From Betaproteobacteria bacterium (GTDB lineage Bacteria > Pseudomonadota > Gammaproteobacteria > Burkholderiales > Thiobacillaceae), in assembly GCA_007280375.1 (NCBI GenBank), contig QYQG01000037.1:1-37094 (forward strand): DNA of 37,094 nucleotides. The letters run 5' to 3'. Positions 1 through 6,023 of this stretch are shown here, one piece after another (positions within the stretch are counted from its first letter, which is position 1; the number at the start of each line of letters is the position of its first letter). The translations under genes and the position numbers were made by a program. Under the pieces are notes generated by a model. It was not told the origin of the DNA and did no database searches. It was given only the letters and a program-made list of their open reading frames with translations.

Positions 1-576
1 GAATAGACAGGCGTAGCACGGCGCGTCTGGGCCCGCGTTGGGGAAGACGCTGATCTGACCGTCAAAACGCAGCGCCGCGCCAGAGACTAACGGCCGCCGC
101 AACGCCACGCAGGCGCGGTTGATGGCGTAACGGGTGGCAAAGTTGTCGCTGCAATCTAAGACCACATCCGCGCGCGCCACCGCCGCCGCCAAAGCCGCGC
201 CCGAGAGCCGCTGCGGCATCGCCTCAACCACGATCCCGGGGTTCACCGCGCGCAGATGAGCGGCGGCGGACTCGGCCTTGTTGATCCCAAGACTGGCCTG
301 GGTGTGGGCAATCTGGCGCTGTAGATTGGTCAGGTCGACCGTGTCGTCATCGGCGATGAGGATCTGGCCCACGCCCGCCGCCGCCAAATAAAGCGCGACC
401 GGCGAGCCCAAGCCCCCCGCGCCGATGATCAGCGCGGTCGCGTTCAACAGCCGCGTCTGGCCGTCAATGCCGATCTCGTCTAAGAGGAGGTGACGCGAAT
501 AGCGCAACAAACGGGTATCGTTTAACGCGTCTGCGGCGACCGAACAGCGCGCGCTATTTGTATTGTCGCCACTCAT
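1..576 (-). CDS. moeB: MoeB/ThiF/HesA-family adenylyltransferase, truncated by window edge
   Basis: This gene is missing from the ORF track because it runs off the left edge; 192 codons are readable from the ATG at 576. The family adenylates the C-terminal glycine of a ubiquitin-like sulfur carrier (MoaD or ThiS) in molybdopterin or thiamine synthesis, in the cytoplasm. The translation shows the Rossmann ATP-binding motif GAGGLGSPVA (about residues 52-61), the DDDTVDLTNLQRQI segment, DCSDNFATRY, and the first half of a zinc-binding CxxC (CYAC) at the very end of the visible part. The start overlaps the upstream small gene by 23 bp, so it is probably the last visible gene of the gpmI operon and translationally coupled. 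MoeB and ThiF cannot be told apart without the C-terminus; a MoeB-type protein is the usual form in gammaproteobacteria. Confidence 0.9.
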   Translation of the reverse strand, partial: MSGDNTNSARCSVAADALNDTRLLRYSRHLLLDEIGIDGQTRLLNATALIIGAGGLGSPVALYLAAAGVGQILIADDDTVDLTNLQRQIAHTQASLGINKAESAAAHLRAVNPGIVVEAMPQRLSGAALAAAVARADVVLDCSDNFATRYAINRACVALRRPLVSGAALRFDGQISVFPNAGPDAPCYACLF

Positions 577-952
577 CATTGGGCGTGTCGTCATGGTCGC
601 CATGCGGGCGTTTTCCCCAACCCTCAACATGGGCCTGATAGTTCTTGGTTTGTACCTCGGGCACCTTGAGGTTTTCGCGCTGGATACGCTCGACATAGTA
701 GATCAAGGCGCGTTTTAGCTTGCTCAATAGGGTCGTGCCGAGATGAAACCCCTGCCCGGTCAAGCCCACCTCTAGGGCCTGTAGGGTGTATTCCTGTACG
801 CAATACGCCACCTCGATACACTGCGCCCCCGTCTGCCGTGCAGAGAGCCGTGGTAGGCCGGCGAGAAGCGGTAAGGCGCGCTCGATCTGCCCAGGCGGCG
901 TGGCATGAAAGCAGATCTCACGCCGTTTTTGGATATCACAGGGGCTGGACAT
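554..952 (-). CDS. Conserved-looking small protein of unknown function (132 aa)
   Basis: I do not recognise a family. The ORF lies between ctpA (6 nt after its stop) and moeB (23-bp overlap at the 3' end), in the same direction, which supports it as real and co-transcribed. It has no signal peptide or membrane segment. The first ~75 residues alternate beta-like and helix-like stretches (REICFHA, a PGQIERALPLL helix, CIEVAYCV, a YTLQALEVGL helix), which would fit a small ferredoxin-like alpha-beta fold. That is only a reading of the pattern. The tail is charged and His/Asp-rich (HGDHDDTPNDEW). There are four cysteines, none in a recognisable metal motif. Confidence is for it being a gene, not for any function. 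Confidence 0.65.
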   Translation of the reverse strand: MSSPCDIQKRREICFHATPPGQIERALPLLAGLPRLSARQTGAQCIEVAYCVQEYTLQALEVGLTGQGFHLGTTLLSKLKRALIYYVERIQRENLKVPEVQTKNYQAHVEGWGKRPHGDHDDTPNDEWRQYK

Positions 953-958
953 GGCACA

Positions 959-2398
959 TCACGGGCGCAACAGGCTGAGACCTTTAAGCAGGGTGATCGC
1001 TTGGACAAACTGCAGGTCTTTGTTTGAGGCCATGGCATCTTCAGGACGCACGGCGGCCTCGTCGGTGGTTTTATCGGTCGCTTTGTCAGCCGGCTTATCG
1101 GTTGCCTTATCGGTTGCCTTATCGGCAGGTTTAGTCTTAGCGGGTTTGGCCTCAGGTTTACCGCCACGGCCTTCGCTGGCGAGATGATGGTCGAGATCGG
1201 CCTCACGCACCTCAGAGCGACCGTTGGACTCAACGCTAATCTTGCCCTCTTCGACCACGATATCCGGCTCTATGCCCTTGGCCTGAATCGAACGGCCATT
1301 GGGGGTGTAGTAGCGCGAGGTGGTCAGCTTGATCGCCGTACCGTTATTGAGCGGCAAGATGGTCTGCACCGAGCCCTTACCAAAGGTCTGGGTGCCCATA
1401 ATCACTGCCCGTTTATGGTCTTGCAAGGCGCCGGCGACGATCTCGGAGGCCGAGGCCGATCCGCCATTGACCAGCACCACCATGGGGAGTGTCCGCGCCC
1501 ACGCCGGCAAGCCTTTGAGATAATCCGACTCGCCCGGGCGCAGATAATCTTCGCGCGTATTGCTCAGACGCATCTTGGCATCGTCGGTGCGCCCATCGGT
1601 ATAGACCACCAACTCTTTGGGTTTTAAGAACGCGCCCGATACGCCAACGGCCGCGTTGAGCAGGCCACCCGGGTCGTTACGCAGGTCTAGCACCAGGCCC
1701 TTGAGCGGGGCCTTGTTCTGCGTCTCCAAGTCTTTTAGGGCGGCAACCAGGTTTTCAGCGGTACGCTCCTGGAACTGGGTGATGCGCACATAGCCAAAGC
1801 CCGGCTCGGGCAGCTTGTGTTTAACGCTCTTGATCTTGATCACGGCGCGGGTGATGGTGATGGTCAGCGGCTTGGCCTGCCCCTTGCGGATCACGGTGAG
1901 GATGATATCCGCGCCGATCTTGCCGCGCATACGCTTGACCGCCTCGTTGAGGGTCATCCCCTTCACCGGCGTCTCGTCGAGCTTGATGATCAGGTCGCCC
2001 GGCTTGATCCCGGCGCGGAAGGCGGGGGTGTCCTCAATCGGCGAGATGACCTTCACGAGGCCATCATCCATGCCAACCTCGATACCCAAACCGCCAAACT
2101 CGCCTTGGGTGTCGACTTGCAGTCCTTTAAAGGCATCGGCATCCAAGTAGGACGAATGCGGGTCTAGGCCAGATAACATGCCGTTGATCGCCTCGGTGAT
2201 GAGTTTTTTGTCCTCTACCGGCTCGACATAATCATTCTTGATGCGGCCGAAGATCTCGGTAAAGGCACGCAGGTCTTCGATGGGCAAGGGGTCCTGTTCG
2301 CGCGTCGCCTGCGCGGGGTAATTGAGCGCGATAGCCCCCCCTAGCGCCACACCGCCAAAAAGAATACTCAATGATTTCAACTTGCCCGACATACCCAT
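959..2398 (-). CDS. ctpA: Carboxyl-terminal processing protease, S41 family (CtpA/Prc-like)
   Basis: Exported serine protease that trims or degrades envelope proteins, often peptidoglycan hydrolases, in the periplasm. From the ATG at 2398 it is 479 aa. The ORF-track start at 2515 adds 39 residues lying inside envC; the 2398 ATG has a purine-rich site (GAGGTGAAGG) just upstream and puts a signal-like hydrophobic stretch (SLSILFGGVALGGAIAL) at the N-terminus. Order: signal/anchor, a PDZ domain around residues 90-170 (GEFGGLGIEV...DLIIKLDE), then the S41 core with the DLRNDPGG motif, nucleophile serine in GGSASASEIVAG and lysine in TFGKGSVQ, the Ser/Lys dyad of the family. The C-terminal tail is odd: a Lys/Asp/Thr-rich low-complexity repeat of (A/T)DK units encoded by a 12-bp tandem repeat. 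It sits directly behind envC, as in many proteobacteria, which suggests joint action in cell-wall turnover. Confidence 0.95.
   Translation of the reverse strand: MGMSGKLKSLSILFGGVALGGAIALNYPAQATREQDPLPIEDLRAFTEIFGRIKNDYVEPVEDKKLITEAINGMLSGLDPHSSYLDADAFKGLQVDTQGEFGGLGIEVGMDDGLVKVISPIEDTPAFRAGIKPGDLIIKLDETPVKGMTLNEAVKRMRGKIGADIILTVIRKGQAKPLTITITRAVIKIKSVKHKLPEPGFGYVRITQFQERTAENLVAALKDLETQNKAPLKGLVLDLRNDPGGLLNAAVGVSGAFLKPKELVVYTDGRTDDAKMRLSNTREDYLRPGESDYLKGLPAWARTLPMVVLVNGGSASASEIVAGALQDHKRAVIMGTQTFGKGSVQTILPLNNGTAIKLTTSRYYTPNGRSIQAKGIEPDIVVEEGKISVESNGRSEVREADLDHHLASEGRGGKPEAKPAKTKPADKATDKATDKPADKATDKTTDEAAVRPEDAMASNKDLQFVQAITLLKGLSLLRP
1064..1125 (-). repeat. 12-bp tandem repeat in the ctpA tail, partly duplicated in envC
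   Basis: Plus-strand TTATCGGTTGCC occurs twice in tandem plus a partial third unit at 1095-1125, encoding ATDK/ADK repeats near the CtpA C-terminus. Next to it, the 27-mer at 1064-1090 matches 22 of 27 positions with 3543-3569 at the start of envC, which also encodes ATDKATDKTT. Slipped-strand length change here would stay in frame (multiples of 12). Confidence 0.8.
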
Positions 2399-2414
2399 AC
2401 CCTTCACCTCACAC

Positions 2415-3677
2415 CTATTTCCCGGCCACCCATGCCAACGGATCAAATGGCTTACCCTGATGGCGTAATTCAAAATAGAGCCCGGGACGCTCATGCCCGC
2501 CCGTGTTGCCCACACTCGCGATCATATCGCCCGCCCGCACGGACTCACCCGCCTGTTTATACAGACTTTCGTTATTGCTGTATAGACTGAGGTAGTCGTC
2601 GCCGTGATCCAAAATAATCAAATTGCCGAAGCCGCGTAACCAGTCCGCAAAGACCACTTGACCGGTCGCCACCGCACGCACGCCTTGCCCCGCGCCGGCA
2701 CGGATAAACAAGCCCTTCCAGACCGGCCCGCCGCCTTCACGCGCCGCCCCAAAACGCGTGCCGATCTCGCCTGCAACGGGCAAGGCCAGCCGCCCGCGCA
2801 AGCGCGTAAAGCCCACGCCCGCCAGACGCGCATCGGCGACTTGATCGACAATCTGTCCGCGTGCCGGCGCAGATTTTCCCTGGGGCACGGCTTTTGGACG
2901 CGGGCGCAAGGCGGCCAAGCGCTGCACCAAACGCGTCAGCCGTTGTTCATCGCGCTCCTTTGAACGGATCTCTTTGCGTTGTTGCTGGATCTGTTCGGAC
3001 TTCTGCGCCCACACCGCCGCATGCGCCCGGCGCTCGCCTTCGAGCTTTTGTTTCTCCGACACCTGCGTCGCACGCACGCGATCTAGTCGCTGTTTGTTTT
3101 CATCGACCGTCGCGGCCAGCCGGGCCAATTCGTCCAGACTGCGGGCATGCGCACGGATCAGCTCGGCGCGCGCCTGCGCCACATAACCCGCGTACCCCAG
3201 TTGCCGTGCCACGGTCGCGGGGTTTTCGCCATTCAACGCTAGACGCAGCGCGTCGTTTCCGCCGCGCATATAACGCTGGCGCACTAATAGGGCTAGCCGC
3301 TCTTGCTGTTCTTCACGCCGCGCCTGCGCTAAACGAATCCGCCCCTCCAGGCGTTTTAGCTCGCTGCCGTAGGTGATGGCCTGATGCCCAAGGTCACGCA
3401 AACTGCGTTGTACCGTCGAGATGTTCTGTTCGGTATCGCGCAAGGCATCGGCGGCATCGGCGCGCTCGCCCTCAGTCTGTTCCACCTCGCGCCTTAACTG
3501 TTCGATGCGATCGCGCAACGCGCCCAGTTCGTGGCGCGTCGCGGTGGTCTTATCTGTGGCTTTGTCTGTGGCCGCCCCAGCGCTGCCCAGCATCAGCCCG
3601 CACCACACGAGCACACACAGGGTACGCACACGCCACACGCAACGACTACCGAGGCGCGTCGAAATGCACCAAGGCAT
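2415..3677 (-). CDS. envC: EnvC-like murein hydrolase activator (degenerate LytM/M23)
   Basis: Periplasmic activator of the N-acetylmuramyl-L-alanine amidases that split septal peptidoglycan during division. The 420-aa product has a signal peptide (hydrophobic LCVLVWCGLMLGSAGA), a long Arg/Glu/Gln-rich coiled coil over about residues 45-260, and a C-terminal LytM domain (about 300-420) with the EnvC-typical VFADWLRGFGNLIILDHGDDYLSLY-like region and LYFELRHQGKPFDP. The zinc ligands of active M23 peptidases are missing: KGLFIRAG stands where HxxxD is expected, and SLYSNN replaces the HLH-type motif. It is therefore an activator, not a hydrolase. The listed ATG overlaps gpmI by 32 bp. A GTG at 3638, just past the gpmI stop, would still leave a usable signal peptide and is a real alternative; neither has a strong Shine-Dalgarno. 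The mature N-terminus ATDKATDKTT resembles the CtpA tail repeat. Confidence 0.93.
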   Translation of the reverse strand: MPWCISTRLGSRCVWRVRTLCVLVWCGLMLGSAGAATDKATDKTTATRHELGALRDRIEQLRREVEQTEGERADAADALRDTEQNISTVQRSLRDLGHQAITYGSELKRLEGRIRLAQARREEQQERLALLVRQRYMRGGNDALRLALNGENPATVARQLGYAGYVAQARAELIRAHARSLDELARLAATVDENKQRLDRVRATQVSEKQKLEGERRAHAAVWAQKSEQIQQQRKEIRSKERDEQRLTRLVQRLAALRPRPKAVPQGKSAPARGQIVDQVADARLAGVGFTRLRGRLALPVAGEIGTRFGAAREGGGPVWKGLFIRAGAGQGVRAVATGQVVFADWLRGFGNLIILDHGDDYLSLYSNNESLYKQAGESVRAGDMIASVGNTGGHERPGLYFELRHQGKPFDPLAWVAGK

Positions 3678-5202
3678 GCCCGCCCATCTCGGTCGGTTGC
3701 GCGAGGCCCATCATGCGCAACAAGGTGGGCGCCACATCCTCCAGCGCGCCGGTATCTTCCACCGTCGCCGGGCGACCGATATAGACAAACGGCACCAGAT
3801 TGATGGTATGCGCGGTGTGCGGCTCACCCGTAATGGGGTCACGCATCTGCTCGGCATTGCCATGATCGGCGATGATCAGCGTCTCGCCGCCAGTCGCGCG
3901 CATCGCCTCGACCACACGCCCCAGACCGACATCGATCGCCTCGACGGCCCGTTTTGCGGCATCGAAATCGCCGGAATGGCCCACCATATCGGCGTTGGCA
4001 TAGTTGCAAACGATGGCCTGATACTGGCGCGACTCAATGGCCGCGACCAACTTGTCCGTCACCTCCGCCGCATTCATCTCCGGTTGTAGATCATAGGTGG
4101 CGACATCGGGGGATTTGATCAGGACGCGATCCTCGCCGGGATAGACGGTCTCTTCGCCGCCGTTGAAGAAATAGGTGACATGGGCGTATTTTTCGGTCTC
4201 CGCGATGCGCAGTTGATGCAGACCGAGGCGCGAGACATACTCGCCAAAACCGTTGCGCACCTCAGTCGGCGGGAAGACGACCTCCACATGCGTCATGTTA
4301 GCCTGATACTGCGTCAGGGCGCAGTAATGCGACAACTTAGGCACGCGCTCACGGGTAAAGCCGTCAAACGCGGCATCGGTAAAGGCGCGCGTGATCTCAC
4401 GCGCCCGATCAGCGCGGAAGTTCATGAACACCATGGCGTCACCGTCTTCGATCCGCACCGGTTTTTCACCCGCTGGACAGATCGCCGTCGGCTTAACGAA
4501 CTCATCCGTCTCTCCCCGCGCATAGGCGGCGGCCAGGCCCGCCTCGGCGGTCTCGGCCTGAAACTCCGCCTTACCCTGTGCCAGCAGGTCATAGGCCTTC
4601 TCGACCCGCGCCCAGCGTTTATCGCGATCCATAGCGTAATAACGACCACACAAGGTAGCGATGCGCCCCACGCCTAGGCCATCAAGCCGCTCCTGCATGG
4701 AGCGCAGGTAGCGTGCAGCACTCTTAGGCGGCGTATCACGGCCATCTAAAAAGGCGTGGATATACACCTTATCGAGCCCCATGCGCGCCGCCATCAAGGT
4801 CAACGCGTGAATCTGACTATCGTGACTATGCACCCCGCCATCCGACAGCAGGCCCATGACATGCAGGGCCTTGCCCGTAGCCTTCACATCGCGCAAGGCA
4901 TTTTCAAGCACATGGTTATGGAAGAAATAGCCCGCGCGGATCGCCAACTCGATGCGGCTGTAATCTTGATAGACCACACGCCCGGCGCCAATGTTGAGAT
5001 GACCGACCTCGGAGTTACCCATCTGGCCACGCGGCAGGCCGACCGCCGCCTCGGAGGCGTGGATCAAGGTGCGCGGGCAGGTGTCCCAATAGCGGTCAAA
5101 ATTTGGCTTATCCGCCGCATGCACCGCATTAAAATCGGCATTGGCACTGATGCCAAAACCATCGAGGATGATCAACAGGACAGGGGTAACAGAGGGTGCC
5201 AT
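3646..5202 (-). CDS. gpmI: 2,3-bisphosphoglycerate-independent phosphoglycerate mutase
   Basis: Glycolytic and gluconeogenic enzyme interconverting 3- and 2-phosphoglycerate with a phosphoserine intermediate and Mn2+, in the cytoplasm. The 518-aa length is normal for the family. Visible motifs: LLIILDGFG with metal-binding Asp14, the nucleophile Ser64 in GNSEVGHLNIGAGR, HAFLDGRDTPPKSA, MNFRADRAREITRAF, and the second metal cluster CNYANADMVGHSGDF and IIADHGNAEQM. It is the first gene of gpmI-envC-ctpA-(132 aa)-moeB, a common gammaproteobacterial cluster, and its 3' end overlaps the listed start of envC by 32 bp. It is transcribed divergently from the ArsR-family gene; a plausible promoter lies about 45-75 bp upstream of the ATG. 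Confidence 0.97.
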   Translation of the reverse strand: MAPSVTPVLLIILDGFGISANADFNAVHAADKPNFDRYWDTCPRTLIHASEAAVGLPRGQMGNSEVGHLNIGAGRVVYQDYSRIELAIRAGYFFHNHVLENALRDVKATGKALHVMGLLSDGGVHSHDSQIHALTLMAARMGLDKVYIHAFLDGRDTPPKSAARYLRSMQERLDGLGVGRIATLCGRYYAMDRDKRWARVEKAYDLLAQGKAEFQAETAEAGLAAAYARGETDEFVKPTAICPAGEKPVRIEDGDAMVFMNFRADRAREITRAFTDAAFDGFTRERVPKLSHYCALTQYQANMTHVEVVFPPTEVRNGFGEYVSRLGLHQLRIAETEKYAHVTYFFNGGEETVYPGEDRVLIKSPDVATYDLQPEMNAAEVTDKLVAAIESRQYQAIVCNYANADMVGHSGDFDAAKRAVEAIDVGLGRVVEAMRATGGETLIIADHGNAEQMRDPITGEPHTAHTINLVPFVYIGRPATVEDTGALEDVAPTLLRMMGLAQPTEMGGHALVHFDAPR

Positions 5203-5247
5203 ATTAGTAAGGCCTCATAACGAAGCCGTAGTCTTTAGTGAGCCTTT

Positions 5248-5276
5248 ATTTTAGCCTTTTTCGTCGATCTTTGCAG
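5248..5276 (-). promoter_or_regulatory. Candidate sigma70 promoter for the gpmI operon
   Basis: Read on the minus strand: CTGCAA, 17 bp, TAAAAT. The -10 box matches 5 of 6 consensus bases; the -35 box is weak (3 of 6). The start would leave a leader of roughly 40 nt before the gpmI ATG. Confidence 0.4.
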
Positions 5277-5295
5277 CCAACTTGCGGCCGCCTAC

Positions 5296-5310
5296 ACATT
5301 ACTGTAATGT
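5296..5310. promoter_or_regulatory. Perfect 15-bp palindrome, candidate operator of the ArsR-family regulator
   Basis: ACATTACTGTAATGT is a perfect inverted repeat (7 + 1 + 7) in the 147-bp divergent region between gpmI and the ArsR-family gene, about 40 bp before the latter. AT-rich dyads of this size in front of the regulator's own gene are the usual operators of ArsR/SqrR/BigR proteins. No second copy was found upstream of the tolC-like gene, so autoregulation (and perhaps an effect on gpmI) is the simplest reading. Confidence 0.6.
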
Positions 5311-5332
5311 TGCACCAAAGATCAGTATGTAG

Positions 5333-5341
5333 TGATATAAG
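5333..5341 (+). promoter_or_regulatory. Possible extended -10 promoter element for the ArsR-family gene
   Basis: TGATATAAG resembles TGnTATAAT, an extended -10 box. A TTGCAC at 5310-5315 would be a -35 at a rather long 20-bp spacing. The start would fall just before the ATG, giving an almost leaderless mRNA. The overlapping AAGG at 5339-5342, 7 nt before the ATG, may instead act as Shine-Dalgarno, in which case the promoter lies further upstream. Confidence 0.35.
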
Positions 5342-5349
5342 GCTTTTTC

Positions 5350-5673
5350 ATGAACACTCAACAGATACAACAGCAAGTCATCGATACCGATGAGCACATC
5401 GAGCAGGCCTCACGCGCCATGAAGGCCATGTCGCATCCCTTGCGGCTGAAGATCCTCTGCGCCCTCGGCGACAAAGAGATCAGCGTACAAGACCTCGTCA
5501 GTCATGTGGGCACCTCGCAAAGCAACATCTCCCAGCACCTCGCCGTCCTGCGCGACAAGGGCGTGTTGCGCACCCGCAAGGACGCCAACCGCATCTACTA
5601 TCGCATCAGCGACAGCCGCACCCTCAGCCTGATCAGCATGATGCGCGATGTCTTTTGCGGCTTCGCGCAATAA
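5350..5673 (+). CDS. ArsR-family winged-helix regulator with SqrR/BigR/HlyU-type cysteine pair
   Basis: A 107-aa dimeric winged-helix repressor. It has the ArsR fold: helix with MSHPLRLKILCAL, recognition helix TSQSNISQHLAVLRDKGVL (about residues 55-73), wing TRKDANRIYYRIS, and C-terminal helix MMRDVFCGF. The only two cysteines are Cys37 and Cys103, 66 residues apart. The persulfide sensors SqrR, BigR and HlyU have their disulfide/tetrasulfide-forming cysteines at the same places with the same spacing, in the same 'ILC' and 'hFC/hYC' contexts. The metal-site motifs of metal-sensing ArsR proteins (ELCVCDL, CxC) are absent. This predicts release from DNA on exposure to hydrogen sulfide-derived persulfides or oxidants. 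It sits divergent from gpmI and ahead of an efflux operon with a rhodanese and a glutaredoxin. The 15-bp palindrome upstream is a likely operator. The family call is firm; the ligand is inferred. Confidence 0.9.
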   Translation: MNTQQIQQQVIDTDEHIEQASRAMKAMSHPLRLKILCALGDKEISVQDLVSHVGTSQSNISQHLAVLRDKGVLRTRKDANRIYYRISDSRTLSLISMMRDVFCGFAQ

Positions 5674-5698
5674 GCCTGTCCTAAGCCCGTCCCTGCCC

Positions 5699-5723
5699 AT
5701 GACCCTATCATAATCAGGGTCAT
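5699..5723. repeat. Inverted repeat after the ArsR-family gene
   Basis: ATGACCCT and AGGGTCAT form perfect 8-bp arms around a 9-nt loop, 26 nt after the regulator stop. There is no clear T-tract, so it is a weak terminator at best. It shares the GACCCT/AGGGTC core with the larger hairpin at 5964-5994. Confidence 0.5.
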
Positions 5724-5768
5724 ATTAATCATTGCGAAGGTGCTTGCAGCGCTCGCTGCCGTAGCTTT

Positions 5769-5835
5769 CGCGGGCAAGCCCGCTCCTACGGCAGTTCGTA
5801 GCGGCCTCCACCGTAGGAGCCAGCGTGCTGGCGAA
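5769..5835. repeat. Pair of oppositely oriented REP elements (REPIN/BIME-like)
   Basis: Minus-strand GTAGGAGCGGGCTTGCCCGCG (5769-5789) faces a plus-strand variant GTAGGAGCCAGCGTGCTGGCG (from 5813). Both share the GTAGGAGC head and carry a 6-bp hairpin (GCGGGC/GCCCGC and GCCAGC/GCTGGC). Two REPs in opposite orientation about 23 bp apart match the REPIN layout known from pseudomonads. The 5674-6023 gap otherwise holds the repeats, promoters and leader hairpin listed separately. Confidence 0.8.
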
Positions 5836-5862
5836 CAGCACTTACTTACGCAACGATTGATA

Positions 5863-5888
5863 TCACGGTTGTCATCTCACAGTTGTCA
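5863..5888 (+). repeat. Two 12-bp direct repeats upstream of the efflux operon
   Basis: TCACGGTTGTCA (5863-5874) and TCACAGTTGTCA (5877-5888) differ at one base and repeat with a 14-bp period. The second copy overlaps the -35 box of the upstream promoter, so they could be an activator or repressor site. Confidence 0.5.
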
Positions 5889-5910
5889 AACGCCTAGTAC
5901 GCGATACAAT
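5883..5910 (+). promoter_or_regulatory. Candidate sigma70 promoter P1 for the efflux operon
   Basis: TTGTCA, 16 bp, TACAAT. Each box matches the consensus at 5 of 6 positions. It would start transcription near 5917, about 107 nt before the tolC-like ATG. Confidence 0.55.
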
Positions 5911-5920
5911 CCGCCCATCC

Positions 5921-5949
5921 TTGCATTAGCAAGAGGCATGGAATATAAT
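5921..5949 (+). promoter_or_regulatory. Strong candidate sigma70 promoter P2 for the efflux operon
   Basis: TTGCAT, 17 bp, TATAAT: a perfect -10, a good -35 (4 of 6) and ideal spacing. The start near 5956 would put the 31-nt hairpin at 5964-5994 at the very 5' end of the mRNA. Confidence 0.7.
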
Positions 5950-5963
5950 TATTTGCTTATATA

Positions 5964-5994
5964 CGACCCTTGTTACGCCTCGCAACAAGGGTCG
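5964..5994 (+). promoter_or_regulatory. Perfect 11-bp leader hairpin before the tolC-like gene
   Basis: CGACCCTTGTT and AACAAGGGTCG are perfect complements around a 9-nt loop, starting about 8 nt after the predicted P2 start and ending 18 nt before the GGAGAG ribosome site. No U-tract follows, so this is not an ordinary terminator. A 5' stabilising stem, an RNA-level control element or a DNA operator are all possible. Confidence 0.55.
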
Positions 5995-6023
5995 CGTGTC
6001 GGACTACCGATCGGAGAGCGTGG

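Noticed and set aside
2415-3677. EnvC-like protein as an active M23 endopeptidase
   Set aside because: The HxxxD and HxH zinc ligands of active LytM domains are not present, while the sequence follows the EnvC pattern.
5350-5673. ArsR-family regulator as an arsenic/zinc/cadmium sensor
   Set aside because: There is no ELCVCDL or other metal-binding cysteine/histidine cluster. The only cysteines sit at the SqrR/BigR/HlyU positions, and the RND proteins lack other metal-resistance partners.
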